Shown: piece by piece, positions 8,806-17,286 of the stretch
How the letters are laid out: each line of letters starts with the position of its first letter
Numbering within the stretch: the stretch's first letter is position 1
Assembly: GCA_963813895.1 (NCBI GenBank)
Contig: CAWFAS010000001.1
Location: 558,001-622,000 of the forward strand
DNA: 64,000 nt
From: DASZWJ01 sp963813895
GTDB taxonomy: Bacteria; Pseudomonadota; Gammaproteobacteria; JAURND01
Reading direction: 5' to 3'
Program-made: the position numbers and the translations under genes
The notes under the pieces: model-generated
Databases searched by the model: none
Told to the model about the DNA's origin: nothing
What the model saw: only the letters and a program-made list of their open reading frames with translations

Positions 8806-9297
8806 TCATCTACCATAATCGGCATTGTATCCGTTCGGTAATCTACATCCACAAACTGCCATTTGATTGGGTACGGTTGTTCGCCACTGTCCAGTCCAGG
8901 TTCCTTGGTTATTTTGACAAATGGTGGGACAAATCTGTTCTGCATGGGGTTGATTCCAAATTGGACCGGCCTGAATATCAACAGTATGGTGGGAACGGTT
9001 GGGGGGTAAGAATCTTCGCCATTGTGAACAGGTTAATTGACCATTAATATTCTCTACTGAGCGGCAATACCTGGCATTAGGTAAAAAGGTATTGCGTGGT
9101 ATGCCGAAGTGATCTGCGCAGGCGCACAGTAGAGTATTGCTGGAGTCAACATAGCAGCTCGAACAAGTCTGAGAGTAGCTGCCTGGTGGCATTCCAGAAA
9201 GTACAGGTGAGGACCAGGACTTGTTATTAGTCGAGGCATGAGCGGATACTATGCAAATAAAACAAAAGCTGATAAGAGGGAGTATTATTTTTTTCAT
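8806..9297 (-). CDS. Secreted lectin-like protein: CVNH-like plus MVL-like domains
   Basis: This 163-residue protein has a signal peptide (ending near SAHA) and two recognisable parts. Residues about 37-90 resemble a cyanovirin-N homology (CVNH) domain: GSYSQTCSSCYV, a run ending LLCACAD, then the second cysteine region ending GQLTC. Residues about 108-153 match one repeat of the mannan-binding lectin MVL: AGPIWNQPHAEQICP followed by GTWTGQWRTTVPNQMAV. Both folds bind oligomannose glycans in characterised members (cyanovirin-N; Microcystis MVL). I infer a secreted mannose-type glycan binder, perhaps for attachment to amoebal or other eukaryotic surfaces. The gene lies next to a family A repeat. 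Confidence 0.75.
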   Translation of the reverse strand: MKKIILPLISFCFICIVSAHASTNNKSWSSPVLSGMPPGSYSQTCSSCYVDSSNTLLCACADHFGIPRNTFLPNARYCRSVENINGQLTCSQWRRFLPPNRSHHTVDIQAGPIWNQPHAEQICPTICQNNQGTWTGQWRTTVPNQMAVCGCRLPNGYNADYGR

Positions 9298-9315
9298 AGA
9301 ATTTAACTTGGGAAC

Positions 9316-9500
9316 TTAGGCTCTGTAAAACAATAACTTATCTTTTTAGCGCCCATCTGAGGCTCAGATTTGCAGTCGGGAGGGTGTAGAAAAATGCGCG
9401 CATAGTTGTTCTATGTAAGTGTTTTCTACACCCTCCCGACTGCGAAGATGAGTCTTAGATGGGATGCTAAAAAGATAAGTTATTGTTTTACAGAGCCTTA
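9316..9500. repeat. Family A palindromic element, copy 1 (MITE-like)
   Basis: This 185-base element has long terminal inverted repeats starting GGCTCTGTAAAACAATAAC and ending in the complement, flanked on both sides by TTA. The inner arms carry a CGGGAGGGTGTAGAAAA-type stretch, and the tip is a small hairpin (CATAG-TTGTT-CTATG). It encodes nothing convincing. Further copies lie at 17287-17472, 28011-28180 and 42983-43277. The TTA (or TA) flanks suggest a target duplication like that of Tc1/mariner-type or IS630-type elements, which is inference. Confidence 0.92.
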
Positions 9501-9584
9501 AGTTAGGGTTCTCTTTAGGGTCAAAGGGTAAAAACGTATAATAATCCCCGGCGCTAGATTGCGCTACATTTATTTTGAAGGTGG

Positions 9585-10115
9585 CTATGATAGTTTTGTT
9601 TGCCGAATCCTTAGTAAAAAAGAAGTAAAATAGGTCTCTGGCGTCACTAGCTCTCCTTTTAGATTCAATTCTATTGTTGCTTTTTCTAATGCTGCTGTTT
9701 CACGCGCCAAGGTGTTTTCATCCTGTGCATCCCAACACGCTTGGATTAAATGCATTTTTCCTAGAGGGTCTTGTGTGAGGAAATCAACTTCCAGTCGTGG
9801 TTGAGAATTAGTGAGATAATAGTAAATAGTGTGTGGGCCGGCTCTGCGTAGATCTAAGTAGATCAAGTTTTCAAAATGATGGCCAATATTATGGGTGCAT
9901 CCTAGTGTATTAGCATTAATTAGCCCACTATCAATGGTATAAATTTTTTTTGGATTTGTTTGTACTTTGCGAGGTGATTCGGAAAAAAGAGGGACGGTAA
10001 ATGCTAAATAGGCATCTTCAATATAGTTAAGATAATCATGAATTAGAAACGGGTGTAAAAACATTTGATTACGAGGGACCTTAAACTTTGATAATGATAC
10101 AGGCAGGTTATTCAT
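9585..10115 (-). pseudogene. C-terminal remnant of a DUF4143-type AAA ATPase
   Basis: The 176 codons match only the C-terminal half of the AAA+ATPase/DUF4143 proteins. The motif block FLIHDYLNYIEDAYLAF, KKIYTIDSGL and the nuclease-like LEVDFL are present, but the N-terminal P-loop and Walker B are missing. The possible ATG at 10115 overlaps the glycosylase stop by 4 bases, though this is probably fortuitous. A full-length relative is at 44549-45763. I read this as a truncated, non-functional copy; expression of the nuclease-like half alone is not excluded. Confidence 0.75.
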
Positions 10116-10795
10116 AAGGATGGTTTGTTTTCTATAATGCTATATCCCATAGCTTCTAGGCAGCCACGTCTGGTCAGTGGGTTTCTGGTGCACCGCGTTG
10201 CATATTGGAAGTCGATAAACCGATAGGGTAAATGAGGGTCGCGGCCCTTTGGTATTCCTAAGCGGGTCGTCTGGATAATTTGTTGGGGATGATAGCCTAC
10301 ATCTTCCACGTAAAGACGTTTAGGGTCGAAGGATTTCTGGTCCCATTGAGGTACTTTCAGCGCTAGCGAGCGGCACAGTAGAGTTTGTCCAGAACATAAA
10401 TGTGAGGTGAGGCGCAATTTGCCACTACCTTGAATAGGATTCAGGCGCAGCATTTGTTCTAGCATAGTATGAGGGGTATGCGAATCCAGGTAAGCAATAC
10501 CAGATTTTAGCAATACCGCATTACCTTCGCCGTGGCAACTCACATTTAGAGAATCTCCACCCCGTGCATAATACATATAAATAGTTCCGGGGGGCATAAA
10601 TAGGGCCTTGCGTTTTTCCGTGAAACCTAATGAAGCATGGCTTCCTTTATCTGCAAGATAATAAGCTTCGGTTTCAATAATCATGGCGGACAGCCATAGG
10701 CCGTGGTAGCGGTGGCGTAGTACCTTGCCTAATAAGTTTTTAGCGACAATTTGGGGGTCACGGTCAAAGAAATGGGATGTTAAGGGCTTGTGCAA
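10112..10795 (-). CDS. DNA-3-methyladenine glycosylase (AAG/MPG family)
   Basis: This enzyme removes alkylated purines from DNA by base flipping. The 227-residue protein has the AAG fold signatures AKNLLGKVLRH, IIETEAYYLADKGSHAS (with the catalytic Glu region) and PGTIYMYYARGGDSLNVSC, and ends in LPYRFIDFQ. The start is a TTG at 10795, because no ATG or GTG lies between it and the conserved core. That TTG and the AGGGAAG ribosome-binding site a few bases upstream both belong to the end of a family B palindrome. The start therefore appears to have been provided or reshaped by the repeat. Confidence 0.92.
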   Translation of the reverse strand: MHKPLTSHFFDRDPQIVAKNLLGKVLRHRYHGLWLSAMIIETEAYYLADKGSHASLGFTEKRKALFMPPGTIYMYYARGGDSLNVSCHGEGNAVLLKSGIAYLDSHTPHTMLEQMLRLNPIQGSGKLRLTSHLCSGQTLLCRSLALKVPQWDQKSFDPKRLYVEDVGYHPQQIIQTTRLGIPKGRDPHLPYRFIDFQYATRCTRNPLTRRGCLEAMGYSIIENKPSL

Positions 10796-10966
10796 GAATA
10801 ACTTCCCTTTTTAGGGTTTAGATTGGGTTCAGATTTGGATGTTTTGTTTTTCAGAAAAATGTGCGCATAGTCGTTCTATGTAAGCGTTTTTCTGAAAGAC
10901 AAAACGTCCGAAGATGAGCCCAAAATGAGCCCTAAAAAGGGAAGTTATTCTTGCACAAGCCCTAAG
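10780..10966. repeat. Family B palindromic element (MITE-like)
   Basis: This inverted repeat of about 187 bases has termini GGGCTTGTGCAAGAATAAC and the complement, with inner arms AACTTCCCTTTTTAGGG. Its tip is CATAG-TCGTT-CTATG, nearly the same as in family A although the ends differ. The left end covers the translation start of the 3-methyladenine glycosylase gene on the minus strand. A 19-base match to its end lies in the 3' coding part of the SNF2 gene (47569-47587). Confidence 0.88.
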
Positions 10967-11010
10967 ATCATGTGTATTTATAAGTTAGGGACTAGCAATG
11001 AATCCTCTTC

Positions 11011-11958
11011 CTAATCTTCTCCTCGTGCTAATAATAAATTAGCACCTTGCGCTAATAAATCCTGGGCTAATTGGTGACCGAGGGCTGCAGCAGAATGGGC
11101 AGACCCGGATCCCAGGGCGGTTATTAATAGCTTATTTTTTAAATCGCCAACTAAACCACGTAAAGTAAGTTGCTGCGCCAGTATAGTGGCATACCCTGCT
11201 ATAGGTAATTGGCAGCCGCCATTTAATGCAAGGTTCATACTACGTTCAGCAGTTACACATAATTGGCTAGGAGGGTGGTTAAGTGCCTCAACCAAGTTTA
11301 ATACTTCTTGGTTTTCGCTGTGACATTCTATGCCGATAGCACCTTGTCCGACGGCGGGAATCCAGACATTGGGGTCTAAGTACTCACGGATGCGTGAGGT
11401 GGCGCCTAATCGTTTCAACCCGGCAGCAGCCAGAATAATGGCATGATAATGACCCTTATCAAGTTTTTCTAGCCGGGTACCCACATTGCCGCGCAAATTC
11501 TCAACCCGAAGGTCGGGTCGAGTGGCAACCAATTGACAAGTCCGCCGGCTGCTGGATGTGCCTACAATAGCCCCTTCAGGTAATTCCGCTATGGAAGAAA
11601 ACAGGTTGGAAACAAAAGCGTCTCGCGGGTCTTCGCGCTTGCAGATGGCAGCCAGGGTCAAGTGATCAGGTAAAATTACCGGTAAATCTTTAATGGAATG
11701 GACAGCAATATCAGCGCGGCGCTCAAAAATAGCTTTTTCCAGTTCCTTAACAAATAAACCTTTGCCACCGATTTCAGTTAAGGGGGAGGCTAATAGTTTA
11801 TCGCCTTCGGTAAGTAAACCATGGATTTCGACGCTGATATGGGGATGGGAAGCGATAAGCAAAGTTTTAACGTAATTAGCCTGCCACATGGCCAGCGGAC
11901 TTTTGCGAGAAGCAATGCGCACACAATGCTGCTTGATGCTAGCGCCATTTTTAACCAC
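11011..11958 (-). CDS. hemC: Porphobilinogen deaminase HemC
   Basis: HemC polymerises four porphobilinogen units into hydroxymethylbilane. The 315-residue protein contains RIASRKSPLAMWQAN near the start, the substrate-binding IKDLPV and TSSSRRTCQL, LRGNVGTRL, and the cofactor loop NGGCQLPIAGYA whose Cys carries the dipyrromethane cofactor. The start is a GTG at 11958 with AGGA about 8 bases upstream. The EirA-like gene ends 16 bases upstream on the same strand, so they may share a transcript. hemD is not adjacent, unlike in most gammaproteobacteria. Confidence 0.96.
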   Translation of the reverse strand: MVKNGASIKQHCVRIASRKSPLAMWQANYVKTLLIASHPHISVEIHGLLTEGDKLLASPLTEIGGKGLFVKELEKAIFERRADIAVHSIKDLPVILPDHLTLAAICKREDPRDAFVSNLFSSIAELPEGAIVGTSSSRRTCQLVATRPDLRVENLRGNVGTRLEKLDKGHYHAIILAAAGLKRLGATSRIREYLDPNVWIPAVGQGAIGIECHSENQEVLNLVEALNHPPSQLCVTAERSMNLALNGGCQLPIAGYATILAQQLTLRGLVGDLKNKLLITALGSGSAHSAAALGHQLAQDLLAQGANLLLARGED

Positions 11959-11974
11959 GTCTTAAATCCTTCCA

Positions 11975-12490
11975 TTAGTAATCGCTGTCTATCGGGCTAC
12001 CTTTGTAAAAATTGATTTGCTCATAGAGGTCAGTATGGCTATTATCCGCGCGGGTAGTAAAAAAGCGGCATTGTTTTGGATCTACCGCGTTACAGTCTTT
12101 ATACCCGCCCTTGTCTGCAGTCCAACCGCCGCCAGTAGGGGAAACGGTTAATTGGGGGCGTTGCAGATTTACCGGAAAGCGGTTTTTGCCACCTTTAGAA
12201 TAAATGCAAATAATTTCGCCAAGGTTAACGCCGATCCATTGTGCACCTACAAAACTGGTAATCGATTTTAGAAACGATGGACTGTTACTTTTCCAGCCGC
12301 CAGGTGCGCTCCAGGTATTATCCGCATTTTGGGTCATTGATTCGACAGGAGGGCACAGTTCTTGTGCCAGTTTTGTATTTATATTTGCAAGGGATTGGGG
12401 TTCAGAGCCTGCTTCATTCGCCATAGCTGAAGCAAAAGAAATGACGCTTAATAGGCCAATGGTTGTTTTGTTCAGTAATTTCAATAACAT
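11975..12490 (-). CDS. Putative T4SS-associated protein, EirA-like
   Basis: The 171-residue product has an N-terminal signal peptide (cleavage near ASAMA) and a mature region with the pattern LCPPVES, APGGWKSNSPSFLKSI, FVGAQWIGVNLGEIICIY and TPTGGGW-like spacing (SPTGGGW here). This resembles my recollection of EirA, a Coxiella protein essential for intracellular replication and linked to the Dot/Icm type IVB secretion system. I recall the family from motifs and cannot align it here. If correct, it implies that the organism carries a Dot/Icm system elsewhere. The alternative is an unassigned small periplasmic protein. It is divergent from uvrD. Confidence 0.55.
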   Translation of the reverse strand: MLLKLLNKTTIGLLSVISFASAMANEAGSEPQSLANINTKLAQELCPPVESMTQNADNTWSAPGGWKSNSPSFLKSITSFVGAQWIGVNLGEIICIYSKGGKNRFPVNLQRPQLTVSPTGGGWTADKGGYKDCNAVDPKQCRFFTTRADNSHTDLYEQINFYKGSPIDSDY

Positions 12491-12697
12491 AATGCCTCAA
12501 ATAATCGTTTGCGTGTTGCGATGGAAGAAAATTTGTTGAATTGGAAAAAACCAACTTTCTACTCACCTTCATTCACATGTCTGATACTATACCAAATAAA
12601 GATTAAACTAACCTTAAGGGGCCTTTGTCAGATTAAAAAAGGCCCTGATGAGATGATTAGAAGTGTAGTGATAACCGCTTTAAGGTACAATACTAGC

Positions 12698-14869
12698 ATG
12701 CAAGAATCTCCCCTTCTCGACACTTTAAATGACGCCCAGCGGGCTGCTGTGTCTGCGCCACCAGAAGAACACTTTTTGGTTTTAGCAGGTGCAGGCAGTG
12801 GCAAAACACGGGTATTAGTACACCGAATCGTATGGCTGGTGGAAAATGAAGGCGTCTTTCCAGAACAAATATTAGCCGTGACTTTCACCAATAAAGCGGC
12901 CACTGAGATGCGCGGCCGCATTGAATCTTTATTGCATCTGCCGGTACAGCACCTTTGGGTCGGCACTTTTCATGGTATGGCTCACCGTTTGCTGCGTCGG
13001 CATTGGCAGGAAGCTGGATTACCCCAAGCTTTCCAGGTGATCGATAGCGATGACCAATATCGCCTGGTACGACGTGTACTTAAAAATCTCAACCTTGATG
13101 AGGCGAAATGGCCACCCAAACAAGCGCAGTGGTTTATCAACTCTAAAAAGGAAGAAGGCCTGCGCGCCGATCAAGTACGCCCTGAAGGCGATAGGTTTAC
13201 TGAAACTTACCGTCAGGTCTATCAAGGCTATGAGTCAATTTGTCGCACGGGTGGTCTGGTGGATTTTGCCGAACTCTTATTGCGATCTTATGAGCTGTGG
13301 GATAGCCATCCAGCACTTCTTGACCACTATCAACAACGCTTCAAGCATATCCTGGTTGATGAATTTCAAGATACGAATCAGATTCAATATCAATGGATCA
13401 AAAGACTGGCCGGCCAACAAAGCAAGCTAATGATGGTAGGTGATGACGACCAGTCAATCTATAGTTGGCGTGGTGCTAAGGTGGAGCATTTGGGTCAATT
13501 TGTCCGAGATTTCCCCAGTACGCAAACTGTGCGCTTGGAGCAGAACTATCGTTCAACCAGTACCATTTTAGGCGCCGCCAATGCAGTGATTGCCAATAAT
13601 CGTAACCGCCTGGGTAAAAACCTGTGGACCCAAGGGCGGGAAGGTGAGCTGGTATCCCTCTATACGGGCTTTAATGATCGCGATGAAGCACGATTTATCG
13701 CCCATCAGATCCTGCATTGGGTGGAGCAGGGGGGGATGCGGCGTGATGTGGCAATTTTATACCGCTCTAATGCGCAGTCCCGAGTTCTGGAAGAGGAACT
13801 CATCTATTCCGAGATTCCCTATCGTGTGTATGGCGGCCTGCGTTTTTTTGACCGGGCAGAAATTAAAGATGGTCTGGCTTATATGCGTTTAATTATTAAT
13901 CGCGGTGATGATGGAGCTTTTGATCGTATAGTTAACGTGCCAGCCCGCGGTATAGGGGATACTAGCCTTGCAGCCGTGAGAGAATGTGCGCGAGACGCTG
14001 GTATTTCTTTGTGGCAAGCTGCAGAAAAATTAATAACTGAAAATGCGCTAGCCAGTCGCTCTATAAATGCCTTGCGAGGTTTTTTAGAATTAATTACTGC
14101 GTTAAGTGCAGCAAGCCAAGGGCTGTTATTGCATGAGCAGTTCAAACTTGTTTTGGAAAATAGCGGCTTATTGCCTCATCACCGTCAGGATCGATCGGAA
14201 AAAGGTTTATCCAGGATGGAAAATTTAGAAGAGTTAATTAACGCTGCTTCTCAATTTACCCCAGATGCTGAAGAAACTGAATTATTACCATTGGCTGGGT
14301 TTTTATCTCGCGTAGCCCTTGAGAGCGGTGATCACCAGGCCGACCAGGTCAGTGACGCCGTGCATTTAATGACCCTACATTCTGCCAAAGGCTTGGAGTT
14401 TCCCATTGTATTTTTATCAGGTATGGAAGAAGGTTTGTTTCCACATGGCTTATCAAATCAAGATCCTTTACAGTTAGAAGAGGAGCGCCGTTTGTGCTAT
14501 GTGGGCATGACCCGAGCGATGATTCGACTCTATTTGACCCATGCGGAGTCTCGACATTTACACGGCCATGAGATGCGACAACGTCCCTCGCGGTTTATTC
14601 GAGAAATTCCAGCGGAATTTTTATCTGAAGCCTTCCTAAAAACTAAAGTTTCCCGCCCGTCATATTTGCCGCAACGCTTGAAGGATAGTTCATTGGTTAC
14701 GCCATCTATTCCTGGATTACCTTTGGGTGGGCGGGTGCGACACTCTCAATTTGGTGAGGGCGTGATTTTGAGTCTGGAGGGCAGTGGGGCACATGCGCGA
14801 GTTCAAGTGCGGTTTGCTTCAGGCGCGAAATGGTTAGTGGTAAACTATGCCAAGCTGGAGTTGATTTAA
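12698..14869 (+). CDS. uvrD: DNA helicase II (UvrD/PcrA family)
   Basis: UvrD is the 3'-5' SF1A helicase of mismatch and nucleotide excision repair. From the ATG at 12698 the protein is 723 residues, close to the 720 of E. coli, and begins MQESPLLDTLNDAQRAAV. A longer open frame upstream has no family resemblance and was rejected. Motifs: Walker A LAGAGSGKT, TFTNKAATEMRGR, motif II VDEFQDTN, GDDDQSIYSWRGA, LEQNYRS, TLHSAKGLEFPIVF and CYVGMTRA. A C-terminal Tudor-like tail (GGRVRHSQFGEGVIL) is also present. A TACAAT at about 12686 may be a -10 box. Confidence 0.96.
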   Translation: MQESPLLDTLNDAQRAAVSAPPEEHFLVLAGAGSGKTRVLVHRIVWLVENEGVFPEQILAVTFTNKAATEMRGRIESLLHLPVQHLWVGTFHGMAHRLLRRHWQEAGLPQAFQVIDSDDQYRLVRRVLKNLNLDEAKWPPKQAQWFINSKKEEGLRADQVRPEGDRFTETYRQVYQGYESICRTGGLVDFAELLLRSYELWDSHPALLDHYQQRFKHILVDEFQDTNQIQYQWIKRLAGQQSKLMMVGDDDQSIYSWRGAKVEHLGQFVRDFPSTQTVRLEQNYRSTSTILGAANAVIANNRNRLGKNLWTQGREGELVSLYTGFNDRDEARFIAHQILHWVEQGGMRRDVAILYRSNAQSRVLEEELIYSEIPYRVYGGLRFFDRAEIKDGLAYMRLIINRGDDGAFDRIVNVPARGIGDTSLAAVRECARDAGISLWQAAEKLITENALASRSINALRGFLELITALSAASQGLLLHEQFKLVLENSGLLPHHRQDRSEKGLSRMENLEELINAASQFTPDAEETELLPLAGFLSRVALESGDHQADQVSDAVHLMTLHSAKGLEFPIVFLSGMEEGLFPHGLSNQDPLQLEEERRLCYVGMTRAMIRLYLTHAESRHLHGHEMRQRPSRFIREIPAEFLSEAFLKTKVSRPSYLPQRLKDSSLVTPSIPGLPLGGRVRHSQFGEGVILSLEGSGAHARVQVRFASGAKWLVVNYAKLELI

Positions 14870-14881
14870 CCCTTTGCGCTG

Positions 14882-14912
14882 TATCCCCTCTCCCACAAGG
14901 GGAGAGGGGATA
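14882..14912. repeat. CCCCTCTCCC-type hairpin
   Basis: A perfect short inverted repeat, TATCCCCTCTCCC and its complement around a loop of a few bases, sits just after uvrD. Related CCCTCTCC/GGAGAGGG stretches occur at about 19492, 40312-40368 and 43624-43876. It may act as a terminator for uvrD, but no T-run follows. Confidence 0.7.
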
Positions 14913-14939
14913 TGGTGAGTTTCTTGAAGAGAACCTGAT

Positions 14940-15998
14940 ATGGAACAAATACCAGAAAATACTCACATATCCCCCCAGGAGGCTACCTCCTTGCATGAGT
15001 CGGCACCCGAAACCCCGCCACTCAAAACCCGAAAATCAACGGGGATTATATTAATCGCGCTGCTTAGTCTAATAGTAGCCTTAGCCTGTGCGGCAGGAAT
15101 GGCATACGCCTGGTTACAGTATCAAGCTGTGCAAGCCAAAACCGCTGAAAAAATTGCCAGGCTTGAAAATGTGGCAAGCAAAGAACAGACTGCATTAGCC
15201 GAGCAGCGTAACTTGCTTAATAGTACTAAACAGGCATTGCAACAATTGCAAACCCAAGTACAGCAACAGGCAAAGCCTAAAGATTGGCTGCTATCTGAAG
15301 TGGATTATTTGGTTAAGCTGGCTGCATTAAACTTGACGGTTGATAATAACGTTTCTTTAGCGCGAAAACTGTTACAAGCTGCTGATCAACAATTGGCAGA
15401 TAGCAATAATTCTGCTTATTGGCCGGTGCGCCAAGCCTTGGCTGACGATATTTCCACCTTGAATACCGCTCCGCAAGTGGATTTAGTGGGTATAATCGTC
15501 AGATTAAATACCTTGAAGCAAAATATAGAGAAACTGCCGCAGGTACCCAAAATTTCCAACAAGCCGGAACAGCAACCACAAATCAATAGCACAGCAGTTA
15601 CCACTGTCTCCCCAACAGCATCCTGGAGTGACAAGGCAAAAGAAATAGCATTACAGGTGTGGGAAAGTCTCAAAGAATTAGTTGTAATACGTCAAGATGG
15701 TGCACAATTAGCTCCCTTATTACCGCCGGATGCTTTTGCTTTTGTGGTAGCCAATATACAGGCGCAACTTACCATGGCGCAGTGGGCAGCGCTTCATCAT
15801 CAGCGCATGATTTATCAGCAAAGCTTAGCGCAGGCTAGAAGTTGGATAGCACGTTATTTTGCGGCAGATAGTGCTCAAGTGAAGGCTGCACAAGGGTTAT
15901 TAAATAATCTCTTGGCTATAGATATCAGTCCCGCGTCACCCGACTTATCTCAGAGTTTGCAGGCTATTGAAAAATTACTGCAACCAGGCTCAGGATGA
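14940..15998 (+). CDS. hemX: HemX-domain membrane protein
   Basis: This 352-residue protein matches the HemX family, found beside hemC, hemD and hemY and often annotated as a uroporphyrinogen-III methyltransferase, though it lacks methyltransferase motifs. It has a Pro/Glu-rich cytoplasmic start, one membrane segment (residues about 36-60), a coiled coil (about 65-110, rich in Gln and Ala) and a helical periplasmic domain beginning DWLLSEVDYLVKLAALNLTV. It lies immediately upstream of hemY, with which it is surely co-transcribed. Its molecular role is not established. Confidence 0.88.
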   Translation: MEQIPENTHISPQEATSLHESAPETPPLKTRKSTGIILIALLSLIVALACAAGMAYAWLQYQAVQAKTAEKIARLENVASKEQTALAEQRNLLNSTKQALQQLQTQVQQQAKPKDWLLSEVDYLVKLAALNLTVDNNVSLARKLLQAADQQLADSNNSAYWPVRQALADDISTLNTAPQVDLVGIIVRLNTLKQNIEKLPQVPKISNKPEQQPQINSTAVTTVSPTASWSDKAKEIALQVWESLKELVVIRQDGAQLAPLLPPDAFAFVVANIQAQLTMAQWAALHHQRMIYQQSLAQARSWIARYFAADSAQVKAAQGLLNNLLAIDISPASPDLSQSLQAIEKLLQPGSG

Positions 15999-16023
15999 CA
16001 GCTTACAAACCGGACCCTGCTAC

Positions 16024-17211
16024 ATGAAAAAACTGATTATTTATTTCATTGTGCTGCTACTGGCTGTTTGGCTAGGCATACTGATGCATGGCCATCCAGG
16101 ATATGTGCTGATTGGAATTGCCAATACCCGCATAGAGACTTCATTTTGGTTGGCACTTTTTGTATTGTTACTGTTATTGGCAGTGCTGTATTGGTTATGG
16201 CAGCTGATGCGGGGTACCTATCATATTCCTGGGCGATTCCGCGCTTGGGGAAAGCGTCGCCATAAGGCTAAATTGCAGCACTTGACTGAACAGGGCATTT
16301 ACCAGCTACTGGCAGGGAATTGGCATAAGGCAGAGTTGGATCTGTCTAAAGCAGCCAAGCAACAGCCACAAGGAGTTCTCAACTATTTGGGTGCAGCAGA
16401 AGCAGCACAAGGGCAAAAAAATTATGCCCGTCGTGATCAGTACCTGGAACAGGCGCGACAAGTGGCTGACAAATCGCAATTACTGGTAATCACAAGGGCA
16501 CAAGTCCGCTGGTATATTGAAAGTGCGCAATGGGATGCTGCATTACAATCCTTATCCAGCTTGCAAGCATCCTCACCGCGCCACCCCTTTCTATTGAAAA
16601 GTTTAGAACAAATTTATTACGCTCAGCAGAACTGGGAACAGCTCCATCGATTGCTGCCAAAATTGAAGCAGCAGCATTTATTTGCAGAAGGTGAAGTAGT
16701 TGAACTGGAGCACAAAGTTTATTTGGCGTTAATGGTGAAAGCTCGGGAAACCAATCAACCGGAGTCCTTAGAACAGATTTGGCATACGCTACCGGACTAT
16801 ATGCGTAAAGAGCCAAAAGTATTAGCCACTTATACAGAATTCTTAATTGAAGAGGGGAGTCAGCAAAAGGCTGAATCACTTCTTAAATCAAGGCTAAGAA
16901 GATCCTTAGATCCATTGTTACTGCAGCAATATGCCAAAGTTGTGAGTGAAAATTCAGCCCGTCAATTATCCAGAGCCGAAATCTGGCTGACAAAAAATCC
17001 TGATAATGCTGCCCTTTTATTGTGTCTTGGTAAATTGTGCATGCGACATCGCTTATGGGGAAAAGCGCGCAGCTATCTCGAGGCTAGTAATAAACGACAG
17101 CCAAACGCAGAAGTTTATATTGCCCAAGGAGAGGTTTTAGAACATCTTGGAGAAAAATCTGCTGCATTGGAGAGTTATCGTGATGGATTGAAGCTGATTT
17201 CTAGCGATTGA
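16024..17211 (+). CDS. hemY: HemY, TPR-containing heme-biosynthesis-associated membrane protein
   Basis: The 395-residue protein has two N-terminal membrane segments (about residues 4-22 and 41-62) around HPGYVLI and IETSFW, the HemY_N pattern. TPR-like helices follow in the cytoplasmic part (for example GVLNYLGAAEAAQGQKNYARRD and EVYIAQGEVLEHLGEKSAALESY). Upstream in-frame codons overlap the end of hemX, but the ATG at 16024 (MKKLIIYFIVLLL) matches the family start. This is the proteobacterial HemY, not protoporphyrinogen oxidase. The two-gene hemXY unit ends at a perfect 19-base-arm hairpin. Confidence 0.9.
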   Translation: MKKLIIYFIVLLLAVWLGILMHGHPGYVLIGIANTRIETSFWLALFVLLLLLAVLYWLWQLMRGTYHIPGRFRAWGKRRHKAKLQHLTEQGIYQLLAGNWHKAELDLSKAAKQQPQGVLNYLGAAEAAQGQKNYARRDQYLEQARQVADKSQLLVITRAQVRWYIESAQWDAALQSLSSLQASSPRHPFLLKSLEQIYYAQQNWEQLHRLLPKLKQQHLFAEGEVVELEHKVYLALMVKARETNQPESLEQIWHTLPDYMRKEPKVLATYTEFLIEEGSQQKAESLLKSRLRRSLDPLLLQQYAKVVSENSARQLSRAEIWLTKNPDNAALLLCLGKLCMRHRLWGKARSYLEASNKRQPNAEVYIAQGEVLEHLGEKSAALESYRDGLKLISSD

Positions 17212-17216
17212 ATAGG

Positions 17217-17261
17217 GGCTGTCATCCTGCGGGTTGACTGTTAACCCGCAGGATGACAGCC
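17217..17261. terminator. Perfect inverted repeat after hemXY
   Basis: Two 19-base arms (GGCTGTCATCCTGCGGGTT and its complement, ending at 17261) flank a 7-base spacer six bases after the hemY stop. The hairpin would be very stable, but there is no T-run, so it is either a Rho-independent-like block or a REP-type repeat. The GTCATCCTG words recur in the palindrome at 59967-60096. Confidence 0.55.
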
Positions 17262-17286
17262 AGTCAAATCACCCACACTCAAACAC

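Noticed and set aside
12509..12697. Upstream extension of the uvrD frame by 63 codons
   Set aside because: The added residues have no helicase similarity; the ATG at 12698 gives the family N-terminus and length.
14940..15998. Uroporphyrinogen-III methyltransferase activity for HemX
   Set aside because: No SAM-binding motif is present; the name is inherited from E. coli annotation.
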